DNA of 64,000 nucleotides from Aequorivita todarodis (GTDB lineage Bacteria > Bacteroidota > Bacteroidia > Flavobacteriales > Flavobacteriaceae): the NCBI RefSeq assembly GCF_028561335.1, contig NZ_JAQQTG010000016.1:67704-131703 (forward strand). The letters are read 5' to 3'. The notes under the pieces are model-generated. The model was not told the origin of the DNA, searched no databases, and saw only the letters and a program-made list of their open reading frames with translations. Made by a program: the position numbers and the translations under genes. Below are positions 17,401 through 24,748 of the stretch, piece by piece. Position 1 is the first letter of the stretch, and the number at the start of each line of letters is the position of its first letter.

Positions 17401-17548
17401 CTGCTTCAAAGTTATCAAAATGCGCATGCTGCGGCATTTCAATATAGCTATTGATGCGAAAGGCAGCATTGATGATAATCAAAAGCAGGGAAAGAACCAC
17501 CCAGCCTACAATCCAGTAGTTTATCTTTTTTTCAAGCCAATTTTTCAT
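14441..17548 (-). CDS. Large membrane-bound patatin-like phospholipase
   Basis: A 1035-residue protein. The N-terminal 560 residues carry about a dozen membrane segments with cytoplasmic loops. The C-terminal half (about 600-960) is a patatin domain: glycine-rich oxyanion loop GSYGGGLKANLW, nucleophile serine in GVSGG (about residue 636), and the catalytic Asp in YLDGGYFENSG (about residue 815). It would hydrolyse acyl esters of membrane lipids by a Ser-Asp dyad at the membrane. The fusion of a long membrane region to a patatin domain is unusual outside Bacteroidetes. Upstream is a leader repeat shared with the antitoxin gene at 3616. Confidence 0.88.
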   Translation of the reverse strand: MKNWLEKKINYWIVGWVVLSLLLIIINAAFRINSYIEMPQHAHFDNFEAVNALIFSPENSDKLIFYHAFFILDIIWAAHLLIIIAYLIRNLFKDNFIRWKKLKIKITIQQAFLFFAILALLTDVLEGFGYEFKGVRDFINLKYITPVKVTLYAICFMFLMYWFLKTIFLPHVKTLIRFIQTALLSILFIIVIYVMVTFMEQGGTLIVDLFYRPLNVVILFFLLSFLALVLSHFPVYNDIWLYGNRDCVSLEMPKNKRSWLGLNIIYFDTSRTKPGSSTTFDNEYVKNLRRSLGVLIYIAMFQIFLLMIPRYFEVHFNPSYISAFLLLITLIVYNSLGKRYNQWKKDLKEGNEATQRKTVEYIIKYVRRFPRYYLACVLMVLITSVLVAIFKWDRIPFIAFLITLGCQMYLYVYFKICRTYFKYVFFSEELYKEKTAMFKEETLDQFDKYGAVKTQKIPKYLEYFAKLSDNVFYLNFMRYSGILSLIGLLLANSFFFIASWFSPLVIICLYIIVIYSIVIILFKHILYYHRLEGPKTGKNFYKYWLPLLIIFFISGAIYMTSFENDLHELTEVKTRNPVDFGEFMRNETANSYKKDNYFFVGSYGGGLKANLWNLLLFNQLDSLSNGEFFNRSIVLSGVSGGAVGIGNYASLRNYHDPKEPLNPEIFKIGTSNVLSNELTYLLGRDLIREYLPFFNYHGKDRSYKSMELHAINTGMPLDAFHNESYLDVWRNLYEKRGRKFPALIMNSTSVAGRQGVVSTVQFPDSTFAGADNLSIFKNGPDLVALTYYGAVSTTNRFPLFSPTAKIRQKGNYLDGGYFENSGMLSAMEVYDAIEREAEFNQKVQPIFINIINSGDFYIRQKLFQWQFSSKTVKESGEFASIIETVVSIDKLPGYIYEKIKNRGFAVVPVMMPHKMSYEKVRAILKADVDNPLALMDSIRKNNEAIDKALKTYKPYKFEKWGVVEPPLARLLSEPAVQYQEAMVHKHPEVQKTLMRILDFIKTDTVVTNKNQYQLHRPVSKYKFEKNNTADSLKVN

Positions 17549-17700
17549 CTGTATAAATATTTAAGAAATAGGATACTTCGACTTCGCCCAGCACAAGCGA
17601 TGGTATGCCCATCCCGATAGTTATGGGGAAATCTTCGTCCAGATAGCTATCGGGAGGTTTACATTTTGTTAATGGGCATTTCATAATGTAAAATATTTAG
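17549..17700 (-). repeat. Dispersed leader repeat, copy 2
   Basis: This aligns over about 140 bp with 3617-3765: the same CATCTGTA at the start codon, ATACTTCGACTTCGC, AAGCGATGG, CCCATCC, ATCTTCG, GTTTACAT and GGGCATTTCATAA blocks. Copy 2 has an extra inverted pair, CCCGATAG and CTATCGGG (about 17612-17657), which copy 1 has lost. Confidence 0.6.
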
Positions 17701-18100
17701 GACCAAAGCAGAGGAAAACTTATGGCAGGAGTACTAGTCTCGAAGATACGAAAAAATAGTTGCCAAAACGCAAACGGTCAGGCATTTAGGGTGTTGGGTC
17801 TATGTTATTTCAAATGTGTATTGTTTGGGTTTTTTAGGACTTACTGCTATGGGCGGGAGCGGATATATTTTTAAAAAAAGATGGAATTATTTAGGTAAAC
17901 TCGATTGCTGGTGTGCGTTTGCAATGCGAACTTGGTCCTTGGCAAGACTGCCGTTAGTTTGGTTTTAGTGTTAGTTTGCGGGCACACGTTATAAACCTGC
18001 CTGCAGCAGGCAGGCGTGCGCTAGCTGTGCCCTTTATACAGCCGCGGGCCAGAACCCTTCTTTATTCTGCATTAAGAGTAATAGGTTAAAACCAAATAAC
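17701..18100. other. Non-coding stretch with nested palindromes
   Basis: No convincing ORF was seen. The notable element is a nested hairpin: GGGCACACG (17980-17988) against CGTG (18015-18018) and TGTGCCC (18026-18032), with the palindrome CCTGCCTGCAGCAGGCAGG (17996-18014) inside its loop. A CCTGCC/GGCAGG palindrome also occurs at 23349-23380, so the inner part may be a small repeat inserted into an older hairpin. Confidence 0.5.
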
Positions 18101-18107
18101 ACTAACG

Positions 18108-18135
18108 CTTAACTCTTAACTCTTAACTCTTAACT
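18108..18135. repeat. Heptamer array, four perfect CTTAACT units
   Basis: Four exact tandem copies of CTTAACT occupy 18108-18135, followed by a T run, 42 nt before the MATE promoter. The array is non-coding. Confidence 0.9.
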
Positions 18136-18176
18136 TTTTTAATAAAATACAAAGCTATTCTAAAAAACACAACTAC

Positions 18177-18184
18177 TATCTTTG
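18177..18184 (+). promoter_or_regulatory. -7 element of the MATE gene
   Basis: TATCTTTG matches TAnnTTTG exactly. It covers the TTG at 18182 that would give the longest frame, so translation must begin further on, at TTG 18203. Confidence 0.65.
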
Positions 18185-18202
18185 CGCAAAATTTTTTCCG
18201 TC

Positions 18203-19582
18203 TTGGCGCTTTCCGACTATACCAAAGAATTTAAGTACAACACCAAACTGGCCACGCCCGTAATTTTGGGAATGCTCGGGCATCAAGTGGTGGCGCTGGT
18301 GGACAATATTATGGTGGGGCAGCTTGGTAGTGCCGAACTTGCCGCCGTTTCATTGGGGAACAGTTTTATGTTTGTGGCCATGAGTTTGGGGGTAGGGTTT
18401 TCAACCGCCATCACGCCTTTGGTGGCAGAGGCCGATGGGGCGGGAAACCGCGAAAGGGGAAAATCTTCCTTTAAACACGGGCTGTTTTTATGTATTGTTT
18501 TGGGGCTTGCGCTCTTTGCAGTGGTAATGTTCGCCAAACCGTTGATGTACGTAATGAAGCAGCCGCCCGAGGTGGTCGATTTGGCGATGCCTTATCTTAC
18601 TTTGGTTGCGGCATCGTTGGTGCCCTTGATTATTTTTCAGGGGTTTAAGCAGTTTAGCGATGGCCTATCGATGACGCGTTTCCCGATGTATGCTACCATT
18701 GTGGCCAACTTGGTAAATGTGCTGCTCAACTATATGTTTATCTTCGGAAAGTTTGGCGCGCCCGAACTGGGGGTGGTCGGTGCGGCCATCGGTACGTTGG
18801 TATCCCGCGTGGTGATGGTGGGCTATCTGTGGTATCTCTTGAGTCGAAAGGAAAAATCGCGCTATTTTGTTACGAATATAAAAATCTTTACCCTCAGCAA
18901 AGCGATGTTGAAGAAACTGCTGAACCTCGGCTTTCCTTCGGCTATGCAGATGTTTTTTGAGGTGGGTATTTTTACTTCGGCGGTATGGCTTTCGGGAATC
19001 TTGGGGAAGAACCCGCAGGCGGCAAACCAAATTGCCTTGAATCTGGCCAGTATGACCTTTATGGTGGCGATGGGCTTTAGCGTGGCCGCGATGATTCGGG
19101 TGGGCAACCAAAAAGGCTTGAGGAATTTTAGGGAACTGCGGCGGGTGGCTATTTCCATCGGGTTGCTCACTTCTATTTTGGCACTCGTTTTTGCGGTTTT
19201 CTTTATTCTCTTTAATGAATCCCTGCCGAAGATATTCCTGGACTATGACAGCGTAGCCGACTTTGCCGATAATGTGGAAGTGGTAACCATAGCCGCCCAA
19301 TTGTTGATTATTGCAGCCATCTTTCAGTTTACCGATGCCTTACAAGTGGTGGCACTTGGCGCCCTACGCGGAATGCAGGATGTAAAAATCCCAACGGTCA
19401 TTACCTTTATTGCCTATTGGATTATTGGCTTCCCAATTTCGTATTACCTAAGTATGGAAACTTCCTTGGAAAGTATTGGCATTTGGATTGGGTTGCTGGC
19501 AGGGCTTTCGGCAAGCGGCATTATGTTATTCATCAGATTTAATTATCTTTCGAAGAAATTGATACGGCTGGGCGCTGGGTGA
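18203..19582 (+). CDS. MATE-family multidrug/sodium efflux transporter
   Basis: A 459-residue polytopic membrane protein of the MATE superfamily, with twelve predicted helices in two pseudo-repeats. The N-terminus reads LSDYTKEFKYNTKLATPVILGMLG and VALVDNIMVGQLGSAELAAVSLGNS, which is typical of NorM/DinF-type exporters. Drug or sodium-coupled antiport is the family role. The TTG start at 18203 is chosen because the earlier TTG lies inside the promoter and because relatives begin at xLSxYTKEF. The C-terminal third exists as a second, truncated copy at 4219-4653. A short heptamer-like stretch follows the stop. Confidence 0.9.
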   Translation: MALSDYTKEFKYNTKLATPVILGMLGHQVVALVDNIMVGQLGSAELAAVSLGNSFMFVAMSLGVGFSTAITPLVAEADGAGNRERGKSSFKHGLFLCIVLGLALFAVVMFAKPLMYVMKQPPEVVDLAMPYLTLVAASLVPLIIFQGFKQFSDGLSMTRFPMYATIVANLVNVLLNYMFIFGKFGAPELGVVGAAIGTLVSRVVMVGYLWYLLSRKEKSRYFVTNIKIFTLSKAMLKKLLNLGFPSAMQMFFEVGIFTSAVWLSGILGKNPQAANQIALNLASMTFMVAMGFSVAAMIRVGNQKGLRNFRELRRVAISIGLLTSILALVFAVFFILFNESLPKIFLDYDSVADFADNVEVVTIAAQLLIIAAIFQFTDALQVVALGALRGMQDVKIPTVITFIAYWIIGFPISYYLSMETSLESIGIWIGLLAGLSASGIMLFIRFNYLSKKLIRLGAG

Positions 19583-19683
19583 CGGATGGCGGATGCGAAA
19601 ATAAAAAAATCAAATATCCTGTAATGTTTCTTTAGGGCCGGGGTTCGTGGTATTTTCTCTTTAGGGGTTGGGATAAAACAAAA

Positions 19684-19712
19684 CCCACCCAAAAAATGAA
19701 TTCTTGGGTGGG
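19684..19712 (-). terminator. Terminator of the grpE-dnaJ operon
   Basis: The arms CCCACCCAA (19684-19692) and TTGGGTGGG (19704-19712) form a 9-bp stem. On the minus strand it is followed by a T-rich run (TTTTGTTTT), so it serves dnaJ, 90 nt upstream. Confidence 0.75.
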
Positions 19713-19801
19713 AAAAAAAATTGCTATGAAAAAGAAAAATTATCACTTCTAAAACGAAGCGACATTTCAAATATATGCAAAAAAATTAATTTAACGTTTG
19801 C

Positions 19802-20911
19802 TTAAGAGAACATATCTTTCACTTTTTCAAAAAACGATTTGTCCTCTTTTTCGGGTTTAGGTTGAAAATGGGCATCATCGCTCATTTTTTCAAAGAATTT
19901 CTTTTGTTCCTTTGAAAGGGATTTTGGGGTCCAAACATTTACGTGAACCAGCAAATCCCCAGTTCCATAACCGTTGATGCTCGGTATCCCTTTATTGCGA
20001 AGTCTTAATATTTTTCCGCTCTGTGCGCCGTTATCGATTTTAATACGGACCTTTCCGGTAACGGTTTCTATCTCTTTGGAAGTGCCCAAGGCAGCCTCGG
20101 AAAAGCTTATGTATAAATCATAATGCAGGTTGTCGCCCTCGCGCTGAAGTGTAGGGTGCGGTTTTTCTTCAATGGCCACCAAGAGGTCTCCCGCAATTCC
20201 ATTGCCGGGCGCATCGTTTCCTTTGCCTGAAACTTTCAGCTGCATGCCGTCCACAACGCCAGCGGGTATTTTGATTGAAACCGTTTCTTCCGTAACCAAC
20301 ATTCCTTCGGCATCCGCATTTGCAGGTTTTGAATCAACAATTTGGCCTAACCCGCCACAAGCACTACAGGTGGCAGAGGTTTGCATTCGGCCCAAAATAG
20401 TGTTTTGGATTCGGGTTACTTGGCCGTGCCCGTTACAAGTAGAACAAGTTTTGTAAGTGGTACCCTGGGCGAGTTTTTTGCGTTTAACTTTTATCTTTTT
20501 CTCAACTCCGTTGGCTATTTCTTCCAAAGTAAGCTGCACGCGGATACGCAGGTTGCTTCCCTTAACGGTCCTGCGGCCGCCACCGCCAAAGCCTCCACCA
20601 AAACCACCGCCGAAGGCACCCCCGAAAATATCCCCAAACTGGCTGAAGATGTCTTCCATATTCATGCCGCCTCCGCCAAAACCGCCGCCATCAAAAGCAC
20701 GATGACCAAATTGGTCGTATCGGGAACGCTTGTTGGGGTCGCTGAGCACTTCATAAGCTTCCGCTGCCTTTTTGAACATGGCCTCTGCTTCGTGGTCGCC
20801 CGGGTTTTTATCGGGATGATATTGCAATGCCTTTTTTCGGTACGCCTTTTTTATTTCGGCCGCCGAGGCGCTCTTTGAAATTTCTAAAATTTCGTAATAA
20901 TCTTCCTTCAT
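19802..20911 (-). CDS. dnaJ: Chaperone DnaJ (type I, two-motif zinc region)
   Basis: A 369-residue co-chaperone of DnaK. The J domain (1-70) has HPDKN; a Gly/Phe-rich linker follows ([12 protein letters not shown] and FGGGFGGG repeats, about 75-115). The cysteine-rich region has only two CxxCxGxG motifs (CSTCNGHG and CSACGGLG) where E. coli DnaJ has four, so one zinc site appears to be missing. The C-terminal substrate-binding domains follow ([19 protein letters not shown]). It lies 3 nt after grpE. The reduced zinc region is, as far as I know, shared by other Flavobacteriia. Confidence 0.93.
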   Translation of the reverse strand: MKEDYYEILEISKSASAAEIKKAYRKKALQYHPDKNPGDHEAEAMFKKAAEAYEVLSDPNKRSRYDQFGHRAFDGGGFGGGGMNMEDIFSQFGDIFGGAFGGGFGGGFGGGGRRTVKGSNLRIRVQLTLEEIANGVEKKIKVKRKKLAQGTTYKTCSTCNGHGQVTRIQNTILGRMQTSATCSACGGLGQIVDSKPANADAEGMLVTEETVSIKIPAGVVDGMQLKVSGKGNDAPGNGIAGDLLVAIEEKPHPTLQREGDNLHYDLYISFSEAALGTSKEIETVTGKVRIKIDNGAQSGKILRLRNKGIPSINGYGTGDLLVHVNVWTPKSLSKEQKKFFEKMSDDAHFQPKPEKEDKSFFEKVKDMFS

Positions 20912-20914
20912 ATT

Positions 20915-21466
20915 TTATTGTCCTATAACCACTTTTGGATAGCGGATTATCTTGTCGCCCAAAGTATATCCCTTTTCTACCACATCTATAATTTTACCTT
21001 TCAGCTTTGCTTCGGGGGCGGGAATTTGGGTTATGGCTTCATGCGAATCTGCATCAAAGGTATCGCCGGGTTTCACATCCATTAACTGCAAGCCCTTTGT
21101 TTTCAGGGTTTCGCGCAGTTTGTTGTTGATGATCTCCACACCTTTAAAGTGATGGTCATCCTCCATTTTTTCAATTTCCTTCAATGCGCGTTCAAAGTCA
21201 TCCAAAATTGGCAACAATGAAACCATGATGTCTTCCCCTGCGGTTTTGAACATTTCGACACGTTCGCGCGAGGTGCGCTTTTTATAGTTTTCAAATTCAG
21301 CAAAAAGGCGTAAATAACGGTCTTTTTCGCGCTCAAACTCGTTTTGTAATTCAGAAAGGACGTTGGTTACGTTTTCTTCAGCAATTTCCTGCTCGTTTAT
21401 TTCTACATCGTCAAAGCCTACCTCTTCTTCGCGGTCGGTTTCTTTGAATTTATCGTTTTTGCTCAT
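20915..21466 (-). CDS. grpE: Nucleotide exchange factor GrpE
   Basis: A 183-residue GrpE that releases ADP from DnaK. An acidic N-terminal tail precedes the long coiled coil (about 40-100, LRLFAEFENYKKRTSRERVEM) and the beta-rich head with GVEIINNKLRETLKTKGL, FDADSHEAI and VEKGYTLGDKIIRYPKVVIG, all typical. The frame extends to 21532, but that part contains the promoter (TACTTTTG), so ATG 21466 is the start. It is co-transcribed with dnaJ. Confidence 0.93.
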   Translation of the reverse strand: MSKNDKFKETDREEEVGFDDVEINEQEIAEENVTNVLSELQNEFEREKDRYLRLFAEFENYKKRTSRERVEMFKTAGEDIMVSLLPILDDFERALKEIEKMEDDHHFKGVEIINNKLRETLKTKGLQLMDVKPGDTFDADSHEAITQIPAPEAKLKGKIIDVVEKGYTLGDKIIRYPKVVIGQ

Positions 21467-21500
21467 AATGGCCTTTTCTTTCAATTTTTTCTGAAGGGAG

Positions 21501-21533
21501 CAAAAGTACTGCCATTTCTTATAAAATGTCAAA
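21501..21533 (-). promoter_or_regulatory. Promoter of the grpE-dnaJ operon
   Basis: On the minus strand, TTTGAC (21533-21528) serves as the -33 element and TACTTTTG (21508-21501) as the -7 element, with 21 nt between TTG and TA. No CIRCE-type inverted repeat was seen nearby. Confidence 0.65.
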
Positions 21534-21587
21534 ATGTCACAGCTTTTAATTTAATATTACTTTAAGAAAAAACCTCGGCTTAAAGTA

Positions 21588-21595
21588 TATTTTTG
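21588..21595 (+). promoter_or_regulatory. -7 element of the YceI-family gene
   Basis: TATTTTTG matches TAnnTTTG and ends 24 nt before the ATG at 21620. Confidence 0.55.
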
Positions 21596-21619
21596 CAACT
21601 CGAAACAAAAACAATAACT

Positions 21620-22273
21620 ATGAAATCAACATTTTTGAAAATTACTTTAATGGCTTTTATTACAGTAGGTGCCTTTTCTTGCAAAAACACTGAAAAAGAA
21701 GCTGAAGCCATGACCGAAACAGCTGCAGAAGCTACCGAGATGGCAACCGAATATACCGTAGATACGGCCGCATCACAAATTATGTGGGAAGGTGCAAAAC
21801 CTACCGGAAAACACAACGGTACGATAAGCCTTTCTTCGGGAACGATACACCTAAACAACGGAAACGTTGAGGCCGGAAATTTCGTGATCGACATGAATAC
21901 GATCAACGATTTGGATATGGAAGGTGATGACAAAGCTAAATTGGAGGCGCACTTAAAAGGAACCGCCGAGGGCAAAGAAGGAGATTTTTTCAATGTGAAG
22001 GAATACCCAACCGCAAAATTTGAAATGACAGGCATTGAAAACAATGTGGTTAAAGGAAACTTGACCATAAAAGACAAAACCAATGCTATTGAATTTCCCG
22101 CAACCGTAACTATGGAAGGCGACAAAATGATGCTGAAAAGCGAAACTTTTGAAATTGACCGGACTAAATGGGGCGTTAACTTCGGTTCAAAATCTGTATT
22201 TCCCAGCTTAGGCGATAAGTTTATCAATGATGCTATAAAAATTACAGTTTCCTTGGTCGCTACAAAAGCGTAA
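21620..22273 (+). CDS. YceI-family lipid-binding lipoprotein
   Basis: A 217-residue protein with a lipoprotein signal (ITLMAFITVGAFSC, Cys near residue 20), a short Glu/Ala/Thr-rich linker, and a YceI beta-barrel domain (VDTAASQIMWEGAKPTGKHNGTISLSSG and further, to FGSKSVFPSLGDKFINDAIKITVSLV). YceI proteins bind isoprenoid-type lipids in the periplasm; this one would be anchored to a membrane. The ATG at 21620 is used because the longer frame overlaps the promoter. A strong terminator follows. Confidence 0.9.
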   Translation: MKSTFLKITLMAFITVGAFSCKNTEKEAEAMTETAAEATEMATEYTVDTAASQIMWEGAKPTGKHNGTISLSSGTIHLNNGNVEAGNFVIDMNTINDLDMEGDDKAKLEAHLKGTAEGKEGDFFNVKEYPTAKFEMTGIENNVVKGNLTIKDKTNAIEFPATVTMEGDKMMLKSETFEIDRTKWGVNFGSKSVFPSLGDKFINDAIKITVSLVATKA

Positions 22274-22309
22274 GTAAATTATCTTGGGGCAGTTAAAACT
22301 CCAAATGAA

Positions 22310-22341
22310 AAAGAGAGGCAAAGTTGCTTCTCTTTTTTTTT
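22310..22341 (+). terminator. Terminator after the YceI gene
   Basis: An imperfect 12-bp stem (AAAGAGAGGCAA against TTGCTTCTCTTT) is followed by a long T run. It sits between convergent genes and touches the stop of the next minus-strand gene. Confidence 0.8.
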
Positions 22342-23248
22342 ATAGTAAATCCTGCAATGCACTTTCCAGATTGTAAAATTTAAACTGGTAGCCCAACTGC
22401 TCTATTTTTTGGGAACTGACCAATTGTCCTTCCAAGACCAGAACGGACATTTCGCCCAATAAAAGTTTTAAGGCAAAAGCCGGAATATTGGGCAGCCAAA
22501 GCAGATTGTCCAACTTTGAGGCAATCATTTTTGTCATTTTTTTATTTTGAACAGGGTTTGGCGCCACGGCATTGTATTTTCCCTCCAATTGATTTTTGAG
22601 GAGAAAAAGATAAATGCCCGCAATATCCTCAATATGAATCCAGGATTGCCATTGGTCCCCGCTTCCCAAAGGGGCGCCAAGGCCGAGTTTAATGGGTTTT
22701 ATCATTTTGGGCAGAGCGCCTTCTTCCTTTGCCAAAACCATCCCCGTGCGTACCTTGCTTACCTCCATACCCGAATTTTTGAATTTTGCCGCCGCCGCTT
22801 CCCAGGCCACCACAACTTTAGCCAAAAATGTGTCGTCCACTTCGGTATCTTCCTCAGTGTATAATTTTGTTTTTGAATTTGGATAGATGCTCACGCCGCT
22901 GGCTGAAATAAAATGCACAATATTGTGATCCACTTTTTGCAAGGTTTTATGAAGAAGGTTTATGGTTTCAACCCTGCTGTCCAGAATGGCCTTTTTATGC
23001 TGTTTGGTCCAACATTTTGAAATGGTTGCACCCACTAAGTTTATTATCGCAGTTGCGCCTTCAAAGGCTTTAGTGTCAATCTCTCCTTTTTTGGGGTTCC
23101 AATAAAATCCTTTATAATTTTCGGAATCCTCAATTTTTTCCTTGCGGGTCGTGAGGTAATTGACCGCAATTCCCTCAGTGTGACATTGCCTAACCAATTC
23201 ACTGCCAATAAGCCCTGTAGCCCCTGTTATCAACACTTTTTTAATCAT
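22340..23248 (-). CDS. TIGR01777-family NAD(P)-dependent oxidoreductase
   Basis: A 302-residue extended SDR protein of the TIGR01777 (YfcH-like) family. The nucleotide-binding glycine motif is ITGATGLIGSELV (about residues 7-19), and IINLVGATISKCWTKQHKKAI and ISASGVSIYP fit the family; GSGDQWQSWIHIEDIAG is its signature. The C-terminal DUF1731 domain (NPVQNKKMTKMIA to the end) is also present. The substrate is unknown. It is convergent with the YceI gene. Confidence 0.9.
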   Translation of the reverse strand: MIKKVLITGATGLIGSELVRQCHTEGIAVNYLTTRKEKIEDSENYKGFYWNPKKGEIDTKAFEGATAIINLVGATISKCWTKQHKKAILDSRVETINLLHKTLQKVDHNIVHFISASGVSIYPNSKTKLYTEEDTEVDDTFLAKVVVAWEAAAAKFKNSGMEVSKVRTGMVLAKEEGALPKMIKPIKLGLGAPLGSGDQWQSWIHIEDIAGIYLFLLKNQLEGKYNAVAPNPVQNKKMTKMIASKLDNLLWLPNIPAFALKLLLGEMSVLVLEGQLVSSQKIEQLGYQFKFYNLESALQDLL

Positions 23249-23348
23249 AATTCTAAATGTAGAGATTCAAACAGAATTAGCAAAGCCCCTTAACGGAAGA
23301 TTATGAATTGAGGGATTTTTATCCGGTAATTTGGAATTTGAGATTTGG

Positions 23349-23413
23349 AACCTGCCTGCCAGAGGCACGACAGGCAGGTTTGGGATTTGGGATTTGGGAT
23401 TTGGGATTTGGGA
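23349..23413. repeat. Palindrome followed by five TTTGGGA heptamers
   Basis: AACCTGCC (23349-23356) and GGCAGGTT (23373-23380) form an inverted repeat. The right arm runs straight into five exact TTTGGGA units (23379-23413). The same CCTGCC/GGCAGG palindrome type is found at 17996-18014. Confidence 0.85.
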
Positions 23414-23445
23414 TTTGCAAACATCCACTTTAGCCACGTCGTTCC

Positions 23446-24114
23446 TTATTTTTTGGTCGCCCTCAGCATTTCCTTTTTCCCGGGAGGGCCCGGAAGACGC
23501 TCTACTTTAAAGCCAACGGCCTGCATGGCACGGCGGGCATTTCCGTTGGCGGCATAGGTTACCAACACGCCGTTGGGTTTTAAGGCTGTGTACATTTTGC
23601 CAAAAATTTCCTCGGTCCAAAGTTCAGGCTGTACGCGGATTCCGAAAGCATCAAAATAGATAAGGTTAAAGCAATTTTCAGAAGATATTTCAGAAAAGAA
23701 TTGCCGTTGTTTTTTAAGGTGAAATTTTTCGGAAATGCCATAAATTTCTTCCCAAGGTGCGCGGTGCATCTGTAAGAATATTTCTTCCGAAGCATTTAAA
23801 AGTGAAGGATAGTTGAGCTTTTCAACTTCGGCTAATTCCAACGGATATGCCTCTACCCCGGTGTAATGTACTGTAAAGGAATTTTTTTCTGTTTCCAAAT
23901 AAGTAAGAAAGGCATTCAATCCGGTCCCGAAACCTATTTCGAGCATTGAAACGGTTGTCGCCAAATTTTCAGAAAACCAGTGATAGAGCCCTTCCTTTAT
24001 AAAAACGTGAAGGGCTTCGGCTATTGCCCCGTGCTTGGAATGGTATTGTTCGTCCCACTCCGGGATGTGCAGGGTATAAGAGCCGTCGCCCGTTTTAAAT
24101 AGCGTTCTTTTCAA
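23446..24114 (-). CDS. mnmD: tRNA (mnm5s2U34)-methyltransferase domain protein MnmD
   Basis: A 222-residue DUF752 methyltransferase equal to the MnmD half of E. coli MnmC. The SAM motif is MLEIGFGTGLNAFLTYLE (about 58-75). NLIYFDAFGIRVQPELWTEEIFGKMYTALKPNGVLVTYAANGNARRAM carries the acidic catalytic region and the usual late motifs. It would make the last methylation of mnm5s2U34 in tRNA. There is no MnmC oxidoreductase domain, as in many bacteria. It lies 6 nt after the DUF4920 gene and is probably in its transcript. Confidence 0.9.
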   Translation of the reverse strand: MKRTLFKTGDGSYTLHIPEWDEQYHSKHGAIAEALHVFIKEGLYHWFSENLATTVSMLEIGFGTGLNAFLTYLETEKNSFTVHYTGVEAYPLELAEVEKLNYPSLLNASEEIFLQMHRAPWEEIYGISEKFHLKKQRQFFSEISSENCFNLIYFDAFGIRVQPELWTEEIFGKMYTALKPNGVLVTYAANGNARRAMQAVGFKVERLPGPPGKKEMLRATKK

Positions 24115-24120
24115 AAAAAA

Positions 24121-24639
24121 TTATTGTTTTTCCACTTCGGGAATAAGTACCCCGTCGGCTTCAAAAGCTAGCGTGCGTTTTGGTTCGGTGATCGCGGCAA
24201 TCTCTTCAGCAGACTTTCCACCGTCCTCTGCATAATGGCGCTGGTCTTCCACGCTCATCTCTTCAACGTATGCCTTCCCGTTTACGATTATTTCCTGTCC
24301 GGCAATGTCTTTCGGCATAAAGAAACCATAGTCTTTAAAACGGACCATCGCCTCTTGCTCTCCCATTTCAAGGTTCATCCAACAGCCTTTTTTCTGACAA
24401 ACATCCTTTACGGTTGCTGCAAATTTCGCATTTATGGTATCGCCGGGCTTTAGGTTTTTGTATTTATCCATCATTTCGGCTTTCGTCAAAACGTTTTCAT
24501 CGGTAATCTTGTCGCCAAAGGTTTGATAGTTTATTGCAATCTCCTCAGCTTCCACCGCAGGTATTTCTTCAGTTTTCTCGTTTTTACAACCTAAGATTGC
24601 AAATGCTAATGCGAATAGGAACAGAATTTTTTTCATCAT
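24121..24639 (-). CDS. DUF4920 lipoprotein
   Basis: A 172-residue lipoprotein (signal FLFALAFAILGC, Cys about residue 18). The mature part contains the DUF4920 core: KFAATVKDVCQKKGCWMNLE and KDYGFFMPKDIAGQEIIVNGKAYVEEMSVE, with a conserved Cys pair (VCQKKGCW) and a region like an OB fold. Related proteins are thought to handle metal or small ligands in the envelope, but this is not proven. The gene precedes mnmD by 6 nt. Confidence 0.88.
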   Translation of the reverse strand: MMKKILFLFALAFAILGCKNEKTEEIPAVEAEEIAINYQTFGDKITDENVLTKAEMMDKYKNLKPGDTINAKFAATVKDVCQKKGCWMNLEMGEQEAMVRFKDYGFFMPKDIAGQEIIVNGKAYVEEMSVEDQRHYAEDGGKSAEEIAAITEPKRTLAFEADGVLIPEVEKQ

Positions 24640-24748
24640 AAAAAAGTTTAATAATTAATTGATTGATACTGTGTTGCAATTTTAATGATTTTTTGAATTT
24701 TATATGGCCTAAATTTTACCTATTTTTACCAAATAAACATTTCCTTTC

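Noticed and set aside
18108-18135. CTTAACT, TTTGGGA and CTGGGTG arrays as CRISPR or as phase-variation tracts within genes
   Set aside because: Units are only 7 bp with no spacers, and apart from the already broken MATE fragment none lies inside a coding region.
21467-21532. Longer GrpE reading frame starting at 21532
   Set aside because: The extension contains the promoter (TACTTTTG) and codes Trp/Phe/Tyr-rich text unlike GrpE; ATG 21466 starts the normal acidic tail.
21580-22227. A 215-residue minus-strand frame opposite the YceI gene
   Set aside because: It is the antisense shadow of the YceI gene, Ser/Val-rich with no domain pattern; the plus-strand frame has a lipoprotein signal and YceI motifs.
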